From Burkholderiales bacterium (GTDB lineage Bacteria; Pseudomonadota; Gammaproteobacteria; Burkholderiales; SG8-39), in assembly GCA_919902965.1 (NCBI GenBank), contig CAKKSJ010000463.1, positions 1-15,416 on the forward strand: DNA of 15,416 bases, written 5' to 3'. A program made the translations under genes and the position numbers. The notes under the pieces were generated by a model that saw only the letters and a program-made list of their open reading frames with translations, was not told where the DNA came from and did no database searches. Below, piece after piece: positions 1-7,659 of the stretch (within the stretch, counting starts at the first letter, position 1; every line of letters starts with the position of its first letter).

Positions 1-90
1 ACGCCGGGATCTGTGCGGGGGGCATCGGGTAACCGCTGTCCCTACCGCGATGATGAAAGGCACATTCGCGCAGAAAACGCGGTTATGACG
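1..90. other. Left edge, no gene recognised
   Basis: This stretch lies downstream of fabI, up to the window edge. Two plus-strand frames are open for part of it, but their short translations match no family I recognise and have no convincing ribosome-binding site. It could contain the end of a neighbouring gene that is cut off by the window. I see no tRNA or repeat here. Confidence 0.3.
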
Positions 91-119
91 AAAAACAAAG
101 ACAGCGCACGACGTGGCGC
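91..119 (-). terminator. Possible rho-independent terminator of fabI
   Basis: Read on the minus strand just after the fabI stop codon, GCG-CAC pairs with GTG-CGC (104-119), with one bulged C and a three-base loop. A few bases later comes a T-rich tract, CTTTGTTTTT (91-100). The stem is short but GC-rich, and its place directly after fabI fits an intrinsic terminator. The bulge and the interrupted T tract keep this a moderate call. Confidence 0.42.
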
Positions 120-121
120 CC

Positions 122-910
122 CTAGACTTCCGTCGTTCCCAGTGCGGTGGTGTTGAAGCCGCCATCGACGTAGGTCACCCCGCCGGTGATGCCGCTGGCA
201 AGGTCGCTGCATAAGAAGGCAGCGACGTTTCCGACTTCGTCGATCGTGACATTGCGCCGCAATGGCGCGTGCCTGGCGTTATAGGCGAGCAGCTTGCCGA
301 AGCTGGCGATGCCGGAGGCGGCCAGAGTCTTGATTGGACCCGCAGACACCGCATTGACGCGTATACCTTTAGGGCCCAGGCTCGCGGCCATGTAGCGCAC
401 TGCGGCCTCCAAACTGGCCTTGGCCAGACCCATCACGTTGTAATTGGGCATGGTGCGCACTGCGCCCAGGTAGGTCAGCGTCAACAGCGCGGCGTGCCGG
501 TGTTTCATCATCGGCAGCGCCGCCTTGGCCAGCGCGGCAAAGCTGTAGCTCGACACATCGTGCGCGATGCGGAAAGCCTCGCGCGAGATGCCTTCCAGAA
601 AATCGCCGTCGATCGCTTCGCGCGGGGCATAGGCGATAGAGTGTACCAAGCCGTCCAGGCCGTCCCAGTGCCGGCCGAGCTCGGCGAACAGGTTCGTGAT
701 CTCCTCGTCGCTGGCTACGTCGCAGGCGAATACCAGGCGGCTGCCAAACTCGTGGGCCATATCGGTAACACGTTCCTTGAAGCGTTCGTTCTGATAGGTA
801 AAAGCGAGTTTGGCACCTTCGCGGCGGCAGGCTTTGGCGACGCCATAGGCGATGGAGCGGTTGCTGAGCAAACCGGTGATGAGGATATGCTTGCCTGACA
901 GAAAACCCAT
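122..910 (-). CDS. fabI: Enoyl-[acyl-carrier-protein] reductase (NADH) FabI
   Basis: FabI catalyses the last step of each fatty-acid elongation cycle, reducing trans-2-enoyl-ACP with NAD(P)H in the cytoplasm. The 262-residue protein has the family's usual length and aligns by eye with E. coli FabI from its first residues (MGFLSGKHILITG). The catalytic pair is Tyr157 and Lys164 in NYNVMGLAK, with Tyr147 in TYLG, one higher than E. coli numbering. The cofactor-end signature SAGPIKTLAASGI and the C-terminal DGGF are also present. The ATG at 910 has a GGAG Shine-Dalgarno (916-919) five bases upstream. Residues 93-94 are Ala-Tyr where E. coli has Gly-Phe, at the triclosan/diazaborine site. The gene is divergent from the ABC importer operon and appears to be monocistronic. 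Family assignment is close to certain; effective inhibitor sensitivity cannot be read from sequence. Confidence 0.97.
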   Translation of the reverse strand: MGFLSGKHILITGLLSNRSIAYGVAKACRREGAKLAFTYQNERFKERVTDMAHEFGSRLVFACDVASDEEITNLFAELGRHWDGLDGLVHSIAYAPREAIDGDFLEGISREAFRIAHDVSSYSFAALAKAALPMMKHRHAALLTLTYLGAVRTMPNYNVMGLAKASLEAAVRYMAASLGPKGIRVNAVSAGPIKTLAASGIASFGKLLAYNARHAPLRRNVTIDEVGNVAAFLCSDLASGITGGVTYVDGGFNTTALGTTEV

Positions 911-937
911 GGTGACTCCGCAGTACTAGGGAGGCGA

Positions 938-943
938 ATTATA
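938..943 (-). promoter_or_regulatory. Putative -10 element of fabI promoter
   Basis: The minus strand carries a perfect TATAAT here, which would start transcription about 20 bases before the fabI ATG. I could not find a good TTGACA-like -35 at 16-18 bases, so the promoter would need an activator or a weak -35. The call rests on the exact -10 and its position. Confidence 0.4.
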
Positions 944-948
944 CCGGT

Positions 949-977
949 GTGACGGCTGTTGCGCGTTCAGCTAAACT
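949..977 (+). promoter_or_regulatory. Weak candidate promoter of the ABC importer operon
   Basis: GTGACG (949-954) and TAAACT (972-977) are separated by 17 bases, and each matches four of six sigma70 consensus positions. If used, transcription would start almost at the ATG at 985 and the mRNA would be nearly leaderless. This is consistent with the absence of a Shine-Dalgarno in front of that ATG. The elements are weak and the real promoter may differ. The site lies directly beside the fabI -10 element, so the two promoters could interfere. Confidence 0.22.
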
Positions 978-984
978 CCGGGCG

Positions 985-3147
985 ATGCGTTTCCCCACCG
1001 CGCTTGCCTGTCTGCTCCTGCTCGCCAGCTGCGGCAAAGTCTGGAACGATCCCTATCCCGCTAACCAGTCCGGCAAGAACATACTCTACAGCTCATTTTC
1101 CGAGCGCCCCAAGCACCTGGACCCGGCAAAGGCCTACACCGCCGACGAGTACGATTTCATCTGGCAGATATACGAGCCGCCGCTACAGTACCATTATCTC
1201 AAACGGCCCTATACCTTGATTCCGGCGACTGCGGCCGATCTGCCCAAGCCGCGCTATTTCAACAGCGAGGGCAAGGAACTGCCGGCCAGCGCCGGGGAGA
1301 TTGCCTATAGCGTCTACGAGATACGCATAAAATCCGGAATATTTTTTCAGCCGCATCCTGCGTTCGCCAAGGATGCTGCCGGTCGCAGCCTGTATCTGGA
1401 TCTCAAGCCCGGCGATTTGCGCAACAAATTCAGGCTTGCCGATTTCCCCGGCAGCGGCAGTCGCGAACTGGTGGCCGCGGATTACGTCTACCAGATCAAG
1501 CGCCTCGCGCATCCGCGCATACACTCTCCCATCCTTGGACATATGAGCGACTATATTGTCGGTCTGAAGGAGTATGCGGCGCTCCTGGAACAAGAAGAAA
1601 AGGCGGCGCGTTCGGCGGCCTTGCCGCCGGTCTGGACTGGTCTCGCCGGGCGCGAGATCTCCGGTGTAAAAGTCCTGGACCGCTATACCTATAGCATCAA
1701 GGTGCGCGGAAAGTACCCGCAGTTCATCTATTGGCTGGCCATGCCTTTCTTTGCGCCAGTGCCGCCCGAAGCCGAGCGGTTCTACGCCCAGCCCGGCATG
1801 GCCGAGAAGAACTTCAGCCTCGACTGGTATCCGCTCGGCACCGGCCCGTATCTGCTTGCCGAAAACAATCCGAATGCGCGCATGGTGCTGGCGCGCAATC
1901 CGAATTTTCGCGGCGAAGCCTACCCTTCCGCGGGCGAGCCGGAGGATGCCGCTGCCGGGCTGCTGGCCGACGCCGGCAAGACGGCGCCGTTCATTGATGC
2001 CATCGTGTTCACGCGCGAGAAGGAAAGCATCCCCTACTGGAACAAATTCATGCAGGGGTATTACGATCAGTCCGGCATCAGCAGCGACAATTTCGACAGT
2101 GCGGTGCGCGTCGGCATCGAGGGCGATGCGGCACTGTCGCCCGAGATGGCGCGCCGCGGCATCCGGCTCAAGACCTCGGTGGCGACCACCGCTTATTACA
2201 TGGCATTCAATTGGCTCGACCCGGTGGTGGGCGGGCAGGGCGATGCGACCCGGCAGGCGCGCGCGCGCAAGCTGCGCCAGGCGATATCCATAGCCATTGA
2301 CAACGAAGAATTCATTTCCATATTTGCCAACGGCCGCGGCGTCCCCGGACAGGGACCGATTCCCCCGGGGATATTCGGCTACCGCAGCGGTGACGATGCT
2401 TACAATCCGGTCGTTTATGAGAAGACCGGCAGCGCGTGGCGCAGAAAATCAATTGCGCAGGCGAAAAAACTCCTGGCTGAGGCAGGCTACCCGAGCGGGC
2501 GCGAGGCAGGCAGCGGAGCGCCGCTGGTGCTGTACCTGGATACCACCGGCGGCGGACCGGGCGGCAAGTCGCGTCTCGACTGGTACCGCAAGCAGCTGCA
2601 GAAGATCGATGTTCAGCTAGAGTTTCGCACCAGCGACTGGAATCGCTTTCAGGAGAAGATACGCAAGGGCAACACGCAAATGTTTTATCTTGGCTGGAAC
2701 GCCGACTATCCGGATGCGGAGAATTTCATGTTCCTGCTGGACGGGGCGCAGGGCACGGTGAAGCAGGGTGGCGAGAACAAGGCAAATTATTCCAACCCGG
2801 AATACGATCGCCTGTTCGCACAGATGAAGAACATGGAGAATGGGCCCGCGCGCCAGGCAATCATCGACCGCATGATGGCAGTGCTGCGCGAGGACGCACC
2901 CTGGGTCTGGGCCTACCATCCCAAGGACTATAGCCTGTACCACGCCTGGCTCTACAACGTGAAACCCAACCAGATGGCGCGAAACGGCCTCAAGTTCTAC
3001 CGCCTCGACCCGGAGCTGCGCGAACAAAAGCGCGCCGAGTGGAACCGCCCCGTGGCCTGGCCGCTTCTGCTATTGTTCGCGCTGCTGGTGCTGGGCACGC
3101 TGCCCGCGCTGCGCAGCTGGCGCGCGCGCGAACTGGCAAAGGCCTAG
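985..3147 (+). CDS. Family-5 extracellular solute-binding lipoprotein of a peptide-type ABC importer
   Basis: The first gene of the operon encodes the periplasmic substrate-binding component, SBP_bac_5 family (OppA/DppA/YejA type), probably for peptides. From ATG 985 the protein has 720 residues. Residues 1-15 form a lipoprotein signal peptide with lipobox LAS-Cys16. Family features include SERPKHLDPAKAY near the N-terminus, LGTGPY (284-289), the LRQAISIAIDNEEF stretch and the YLGWNADYPDAENF motif late in the chain. Unusually, residues about 689-710 (PVAWPLLLLFALLVLGTLPA) form a hydrophobic helix followed by a basic tail, so the C-terminus also seems to sit in the inner membrane. The protein is longer than E. 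coli YejA (about 600). GTG 949 is an in-frame alternative start, but ATG 985 gives a compact lipoprotein signal; neither has a well-spaced Shine-Dalgarno. The substrate is not determined by sequence. Confidence 0.9.
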   Translation: MRFPTALACLLLLASCGKVWNDPYPANQSGKNILYSSFSERPKHLDPAKAYTADEYDFIWQIYEPPLQYHYLKRPYTLIPATAADLPKPRYFNSEGKELPASAGEIAYSVYEIRIKSGIFFQPHPAFAKDAAGRSLYLDLKPGDLRNKFRLADFPGSGSRELVAADYVYQIKRLAHPRIHSPILGHMSDYIVGLKEYAALLEQEEKAARSAALPPVWTGLAGREISGVKVLDRYTYSIKVRGKYPQFIYWLAMPFFAPVPPEAERFYAQPGMAEKNFSLDWYPLGTGPYLLAENNPNARMVLARNPNFRGEAYPSAGEPEDAAAGLLADAGKTAPFIDAIVFTREKESIPYWNKFMQGYYDQSGISSDNFDSAVRVGIEGDAALSPEMARRGIRLKTSVATTAYYMAFNWLDPVVGGQGDATRQARARKLRQAISIAIDNEEFISIFANGRGVPGQGPIPPGIFGYRSGDDAYNPVVYEKTGSAWRRKSIAQAKKLLAEAGYPSGREAGSGAPLVLYLDTTGGGPGGKSRLDWYRKQLQKIDVQLEFRTSDWNRFQEKIRKGNTQMFYLGWNADYPDAENFMFLLDGAQGTVKQGGENKANYSNPEYDRLFAQMKNMENGPARQAIIDRMMAVLREDAPWVWAYHPKDYSLYHAWLYNVKPNQMARNGLKFYRLDPELREQKRAEWNRPVAWPLLLLFALLVLGTLPALRSWRARELAKA

Positions 3148-3149
3148 CG

Positions 3150-4127
3150 GTGTCCGCCTACATCGTCCGCCGCGCGATTTACGCCGTGTTCATCCTGATC
3201 GGCGTCAACCTGATCACCTTCGCGCTGTTTTTCAAGGTGAACACGCCCGATGACATCGCGCGCCTGCAGCTGGGAGTCAAGTACGTAACGCCCGAGGCGA
3301 TCGCCAAGTGGAAGGCCGAGCGCGGCTATGACAAACCGCTGCTGTACAACGGGGCGGCAGCGGGCAGGCACAAGTTCACCGACACGATCTATTTCGAGAA
3401 ATCGGTGGAAATGTTTCGTTTCAATTTCGGCCGCGCCGACGACGGGCGCGACATCGCTTATGAAATCCGTACGCGCATGTGGCCCAGCCTGGCGCTCGCG
3501 CTGCCGGTGTTCCTGGTCGGCATGCTGTTGCAGATCAGCTTTGCCCTGATGATGGCCTTCTTTCGCGCTACCTATGTCGACTTCTGGGGTGTGGTGCTGT
3601 GCGTGGTCATGATGTCGATTTCAGGCTTGTTCTACATCATCGGCGGCCAGTATCTTATTTCAAAACTGTGGAACCTCGTGCCGATATCAGGCTACGCCGC
3701 GGGCTTCGACGCACTCAAATTCCTGGCGTTGCCGGTCGCAATAGGGGTGATCGGCGGCATAGGCAGCGGCGCGCGCTGGTATCGCACCATATTCCTCGAA
3801 GAAGTAGGCAAAGACTATGTCAGGACCGCGCGCGCCAAAGGCCTGTCCGAGGTCGTGGTGTTTTTCCGCCATGTGCTCAGAAACGCGCTGATTCCGATCC
3901 TGACCGGCGCGGTAGTGGCGATTCCGCTGCTGTTCATGGGCAGCCTGGTGGCGGAGTCCTTTTTTGGCATACCTGGCTTGGGCAGCTATACCATCGAAGC
4001 GATCCAGTCGCAGGATTTCGCAGTGGTTCGCGCCATGGTGTTCATCGGTTCGCTGCTCTATATCCTGGGCCTGCTGCTCACCGACATTTCCTATACGCTG
4101 GTGGATCCGCGCGTGAGGTTCGAGTAG
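3150..4127 (+). CDS. ABC importer permease, OppB/YejB type
   Basis: Inner-membrane permease subunit (BPD_transp_1 fold) forming half of the translocation path. From GTG 3150 it has 325 residues. The start is preceded by AAAGG seven bases upstream, and only two bases separate it from the stop of the binding-protein gene, which suggests coupled translation. An N-terminal helix (about 9-28) starts after SAYIVRR, the usual beginning of this family. A periplasmic loop then contains NFGRADDGRDIAYEIRTRM, equivalent to the conserved loop before the second helix of OppB. The coupling (EAA) loop that contacts the ATPase is RTARAKGLSEVVVFFRHVLR, about residues 222-246. The C-terminus ends DPRVRFE, typical of this family. 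A longer frame open from 3039 is an upstream extension into the previous gene and is not used. Confidence 0.93.
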   Translation: MSAYIVRRAIYAVFILIGVNLITFALFFKVNTPDDIARLQLGVKYVTPEAIAKWKAERGYDKPLLYNGAAAGRHKFTDTIYFEKSVEMFRFNFGRADDGRDIAYEIRTRMWPSLALALPVFLVGMLLQISFALMMAFFRATYVDFWGVVLCVVMMSISGLFYIIGGQYLISKLWNLVPISGYAAGFDALKFLALPVAIGVIGGIGSGARWYRTIFLEEVGKDYVRTARAKGLSEVVVFFRHVLRNALIPILTGAVVAIPLLFMGSLVAESFFGIPGLGSYTIEAIQSQDFAVVRAMVFIGSLLYILGLLLTDISYTLVDPRVRFE

Positions 4128-5608
4128 TGCCGCTGCTGCCTGTCATCCTCTGGACCGACGCGCTGATCTACCTGCTGCTGGCGGCGGTGGCAGGTCTAGT
4201 CTGGTATATACGCAGTCAGGAGCATTTGCGCGCACCCTGGTGGCGCGTGGCGCAAACGCCGGCGGCAATGAGCGCGCTGGTGGTGCTTGCGGTTTTCATA
4301 CTCATCGGTTTGCTCGATTCGGTGCATTTTCGGCTGGCGCTGCCTGCCGCGCCGGGAGCGCAGAGCGACGCGAGCGCGGGCCGCAAAGTCGCCTATGCCG
4401 TCGATGTGAAAAGCGCGCTCGATCTGCTGCTCGCGTCCATCGCGAATCGGCCGGAGCGCACCTATTCCGCCCCGCTCGCGACGCACGCCTACGCCAAGGA
4501 GATGGTTGAGCTGCCGGGTGCAGGCGGCGGGCCGGGCAGGCAGATACGCGATTATCCGCGCCTGCGGCACGCTGGCGTGCATCTGCTCGATGCGCAGCGG
4601 GACTGGCAGGCCGATGTTCTGCTCACCGGTTTTCGCGGTGTAGCGCTCGCAGTTCCTCTCTGGTTGCTCGCGTCGCTTATGCTGGTCGCGGCGTGTACCG
4701 CCGCGGAACAGCTCACCTCGCGCGCTTTCTGGCAGGCTCTGTGGAGTGGGAAAACCGAAGTGCCCTGGCGTGCGATTCTGAGCACGCTCGCACTGCTGTT
4801 GCTGCTCGTGGTTCCGCTGGTTTTTCTTTCGCGGCACTACCACGTGCTCGGCACCGACAAAGTCGGACTGGATGTGCTTTACCTGTCATTGAAAAGCGTG
4901 CGCACGGCCCTGGTTATAGGCACGCTGACCACGCTGGTAATGCTGCCATTCTCCGTGCTGCTCGGCATCATGGCAGGCTACCTAGGCGGGATAGTGGACG
5001 ACGTCATCCAGTATTTCTATACCACCCTGAACTCGATCCCGGGGGTACTGCTGATTGCGGCCGGGGTGCTGGTGCTGCAGGTGTATATCGAAACGCACCC
5101 GGAATTGTTCCCGACCGCGGCGCAGCGCGCGGATTTTCGCCTGCTATGGCTGTGCATTATCCTCGGCATCACCAGCTGGACCGGCCTATGCCGGTTGCTG
5201 CGCGGTGAGGCGCTCAAGCTGCGCGAGCTGGAATACGTGCAGGCGGCACAGGCTTTCGGTGTGTCGCAGTGGCGCATCATGTTGCGCCATATCCTGCCCA
5301 ATGTGATGCACATCGTGCTGATTTCCGTGGTGATGGATTTTTCCGGGCTGGTGCTGGCGGAGGCGGTGCTGTCCTACGTCGGCGTCGGTGTCGACCCTTC
5401 GATGATCAGCTTCGGCACCATGATCAACGCGGCGCGCCTGGAAATGGGGCGCGAGCCCATGGTGTGGTGGTCGCTCGCGAGCGCGTTCGTGTTCATGCTG
5501 GCCCTGGTATTGGCGGCGAATCTGTTCGCCGACGCGGTGCGCGACGCTTTCGATCCGCGCGTGCGCGTCGGCATCAGGAAACTGCGGTTTGCGCAGGCAG
5601 ACGCGTGA
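4127..5608 (+). CDS. ABC importer permease, OppC/YejE type, with enlarged N-terminal membrane region
   Basis: Second permease subunit, expected to pair with the preceding OppB-type protein. GTG 4127 overlaps the previous stop by one base (TAGTG) and has GAGG eight bases upstream. The protein has 493 residues against roughly 300-340 for OppC or YejE. The C-terminal half is standard: the HVLGTDKVGLDVLY motif (GTD at 242-244) and an EAA coupling loop EYVQAAQAFGVSQWRIMLRH (369-388). The N-terminal half holds four predicted helices (about 5-25, 47-66, 171-193, 216-235) and a soluble loop of about 100 residues between helices 2 and 3. By the positive-inside rule this loop is periplasmic and the N-terminus faces out. 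The role of the extension is unknown. The frame is open from 3479, but upstream of 4127 it merely shadows the other permease. Confidence 0.92.
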   Translation: MPLLPVILWTDALIYLLLAAVAGLVWYIRSQEHLRAPWWRVAQTPAAMSALVVLAVFILIGLLDSVHFRLALPAAPGAQSDASAGRKVAYAVDVKSALDLLLASIANRPERTYSAPLATHAYAKEMVELPGAGGGPGRQIRDYPRLRHAGVHLLDAQRDWQADVLLTGFRGVALAVPLWLLASLMLVAACTAAEQLTSRAFWQALWSGKTEVPWRAILSTLALLLLLVVPLVFLSRHYHVLGTDKVGLDVLYLSLKSVRTALVIGTLTTLVMLPFSVLLGIMAGYLGGIVDDVIQYFYTTLNSIPGVLLIAAGVLVLQVYIETHPELFPTAAQRADFRLLWLCIILGITSWTGLCRLLRGEALKLRELEYVQAAQAFGVSQWRIMLRHILPNVMHIVLISVVMDFSGLVLAEAVLSYVGVGVDPSMISFGTMINAARLEMGREPMVWWSLASAFVFMLALVLAANLFADAVRDAFDPRVRVGIRKLRFAQADA

Positions 5609-7635
5609 GCGCGTTGCTGAATATCAGCGACCTCAGGACCTGGCTGGACGGTTCCGGCGGGATTGTGCGCGCCATAGACGGCATCAGTATCGAAGTGGCG
5701 CGCGGCGAGACCTTTGCCATAGTCGGCGAATCCGGTTGCGGCAAATCCATGACGGCGCTGTCGGTGCTGCGCCTGTTGCCCGAAGCCGGACAGGTCGTCG
5801 CGGGTTCGGTGCTGCTCGGCGGTGAAGATCTGTTATGCCTGCCCGAGGCGGCGATGCGCGCAGTGCGCGGCCGTCGCATTGCGATGATCTTCCAGGAGCC
5901 GGCCACCTGTCTGAATCCGGTATTGACGGTCGGACGGCAGATCGCCGAGGTGCTGGAGCGGCATACCGCGTTGCGCGGAGAGCTGCTGCGCAAACGCATG
6001 CTGGAACTGCTGCAAGCCGTGGGCATTCCCGATCCAGTGCGGCGCCTGGGCGAATACGCGTTCCAGCTTTCCGGCGGCATGAAACAGCGCGTAATGATCG
6101 CCGTCGCGCTGGCGGCCGAGCCCGATCTGTTGATCGCCGATGAGCCGACGACCGCCCTCGACGTCACCATTCAGGCACAGGTGCTCGATCTGCTTTCCGG
6201 ATTGCAGCGCGATAGCGGCATGGCGATTCTGCTGATTACCCATGATCTGGGCGTGGTGGCGCAGATGGCGCACAGGGTCGCCGTCATGTATGCCGGCCAG
6301 ATTATCGAGGTCGCGACGCGCGAACAGTTTTTCCGCACACCGCGCCATCCTTACTCACGCAAACTGTTCGAAGCCTTGCCGGGCAGCGCGCGCCGCGGCG
6401 GCGAACTGGCGGTGATCCGGGGGCAGGTCCCTGCGCTGACCAGCGAGTTCCGTGGCTGCCGCTTCGCCGAGCGCTGCGATTCGGCCTGGGCGCGCTGTCA
6501 TGCCGAAGTGCCGGGATTCAGCACCAACGACGCGGGGCACAGCGTGCGCTGCCATTTGTATGAGGGCGCGCAAGCGCCCGCACCTGGACAGGCGATTCCC
6601 GCGCGCAAGCCCGTCGTGGAAGATGACGCCTACGCCCTCCAGGAAACGCAATCGGGCAAGGCCTTATTGAGCGTGTGCGACCTGAAAGTACACTTTGCCA
6701 TACGCAAGGGCTTGTTTAAGCGCACCGTGGGGCAGGTCAGGGCGGTCGACGGCATGTCGTTTGACATCGTGTCGGGCAGGACGCTGGCGCTGGTGGGTGA
6801 ATCCGGTTGCGGCAAGACGACCGCGGGCAAGGCTATCCTGCAGCTGATCCGTCCGAGCGCCGGCAGCGTGCAGTTCGAAAGCCAGGAACTGACGCGCCTG
6901 CACGGCCGGGCCTTGCGCGCGCGGCGCGCCGATTTTCAACTCATATTCCAGGACCCCTACGCTTCGCTCAATCCGCGCCTGCGCGTCGCCGATATTCTGG
7001 CCGAGGGCATGCAGGCGCTGGGTGTGACCGATGGCGGCGCGGAGCGCGCAGCGCGCATGGACCGGATGCTCGCGCAGGTGGGCTTGAATGCTGAGGCCAA
7101 ATTGCGCTATCCGCATGAATTCTCCGGCGGGCAGCGCCAGCGCATCGCCATCGCGCGCGCGCTCGCGGTGGCGCCCAAGCTGATCGTCTGCGATGAACCC
7201 ACCAGCGCGCTGGATGTTTCGGTGCAGGCACAGATTCTTAATTTGCTGAAGCAGTTGCAGCGCGACCTGAAGCTCGCCTACCTGTTCATTACGCACAATA
7301 TCGCCGTGGTCGAGTATCTGGCGCATGGGATTGCGGTAATGTATCTGGGGAGGATCGTAGAGCGCGGCTCGGTCGACGCGGTTTTGCGCACGCCCCGGCA
7401 CCCCTATACCCAGGCCTTGCTATCCGCGGTTCCGACGCTGGCCCCGGACGGCGAGCGCAAGCTCATACGGCTGAGCGGCGAGTTGCCTTCGCCGGCCAAT
7501 CCGCCTTCAGGATGCCATTTCCATCCGCGCTGCCCGCAGGCGATGGACGAATGCAAGCGGGACTATCCCGTGGCAATCCGCATAGGCGACAAGCACGAGG
7601 TGAATTGCCTGCTCTACCGCGGAAAGGGCGGCTGA
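5605..7635 (+). CDS. Fused double ATP-binding subunit of the peptide-type ABC importer (YejF-like)
   Basis: One 676-residue chain carries both ATPase domains, as in YejF, where OppD and OppF would be separate. GTG 5605 overlaps the upstream stop by four bases (GTGA), with AGG seven bases before it. First domain: Walker A GESGCGKS (41-48), signature LSGGMKQ (155-161), Walker B LLIADEP (175-181). Second domain: Walker A GESGCGKT (398-405), signature FSGGQRQ (506-512), Walker B LIVCDEP (526-532). Each domain is followed by an oligopeptide-transporter C-terminal region (oligo_HPY type) with four cysteines: Cys285, 291, 298, 316 and Cys637, 643, 650, 668. The spacing is identical in the two copies and resembles the iron-sulfur-binding region described in some OppD/DppD-type ATPases. 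All catalytic motifs look intact, so both sites should hydrolyse ATP. Confidence 0.95.
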   Translation: MSALLNISDLRTWLDGSGGIVRAIDGISIEVARGETFAIVGESGCGKSMTALSVLRLLPEAGQVVAGSVLLGGEDLLCLPEAAMRAVRGRRIAMIFQEPATCLNPVLTVGRQIAEVLERHTALRGELLRKRMLELLQAVGIPDPVRRLGEYAFQLSGGMKQRVMIAVALAAEPDLLIADEPTTALDVTIQAQVLDLLSGLQRDSGMAILLITHDLGVVAQMAHRVAVMYAGQIIEVATREQFFRTPRHPYSRKLFEALPGSARRGGELAVIRGQVPALTSEFRGCRFAERCDSAWARCHAEVPGFSTNDAGHSVRCHLYEGAQAPAPGQAIPARKPVVEDDAYALQETQSGKALLSVCDLKVHFAIRKGLFKRTVGQVRAVDGMSFDIVSGRTLALVGESGCGKTTAGKAILQLIRPSAGSVQFESQELTRLHGRALRARRADFQLIFQDPYASLNPRLRVADILAEGMQALGVTDGGAERAARMDRMLAQVGLNAEAKLRYPHEFSGGQRQRIAIARALAVAPKLIVCDEPTSALDVSVQAQILNLLKQLQRDLKLAYLFITHNIAVVEYLAHGIAVMYLGRIVERGSVDAVLRTPRHPYTQALLSAVPTLAPDGERKLIRLSGELPSPANPPSGCHFHPRCPQAMDECKRDYPVAIRIGDKHEVNCLLYRGKGG

Positions 7636-7659
7636 TGCGCGCGCCCGTTATTTTCTTCT
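7626..7659 (+). terminator. Weak candidate terminator at the end of the ABC operon
   Basis: GGGCG (7626-7630) can pair with CGCCC (7642-7646) across an 11-base loop, followed by the loosely T-rich GTTATTTTCTT. It spans the last codons of the ATPase gene and the start of the convergent mltD 3' end, with only 12 bases between the two stops. The stem is short and the T tract is broken, so this may be chance. Confidence 0.2.

Noticed and set aside
269..898. 209-codon plus-strand frame opposite fabI
   Set aside because: Antisense shadow of fabI with His/Gln/Gly-rich, domainless translation.
3479..4126. Long N-terminal extension of the second permease frame
   Set aside because: This part overlaps the OppB-type permease in another frame. 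Its translation is Arg/Gly/His-rich and non-membranous, and GTG 4127 has a good Shine-Dalgarno and overlaps the upstream stop.
4196..4843. 215-codon minus-strand frame opposite the extended part of the second permease
   Set aside because: Considered because the permease extension is unusual and could have been a separate gene. The plus frame is continuous with good membrane helices, whereas the minus translation is Arg/Gln-rich without structure.
5269..5604. N-terminal extension of the fused ATPase frame
   Set aside because: It shadows the end of the second permease. Residues typical of the ATPase begin right at GTG 5605.
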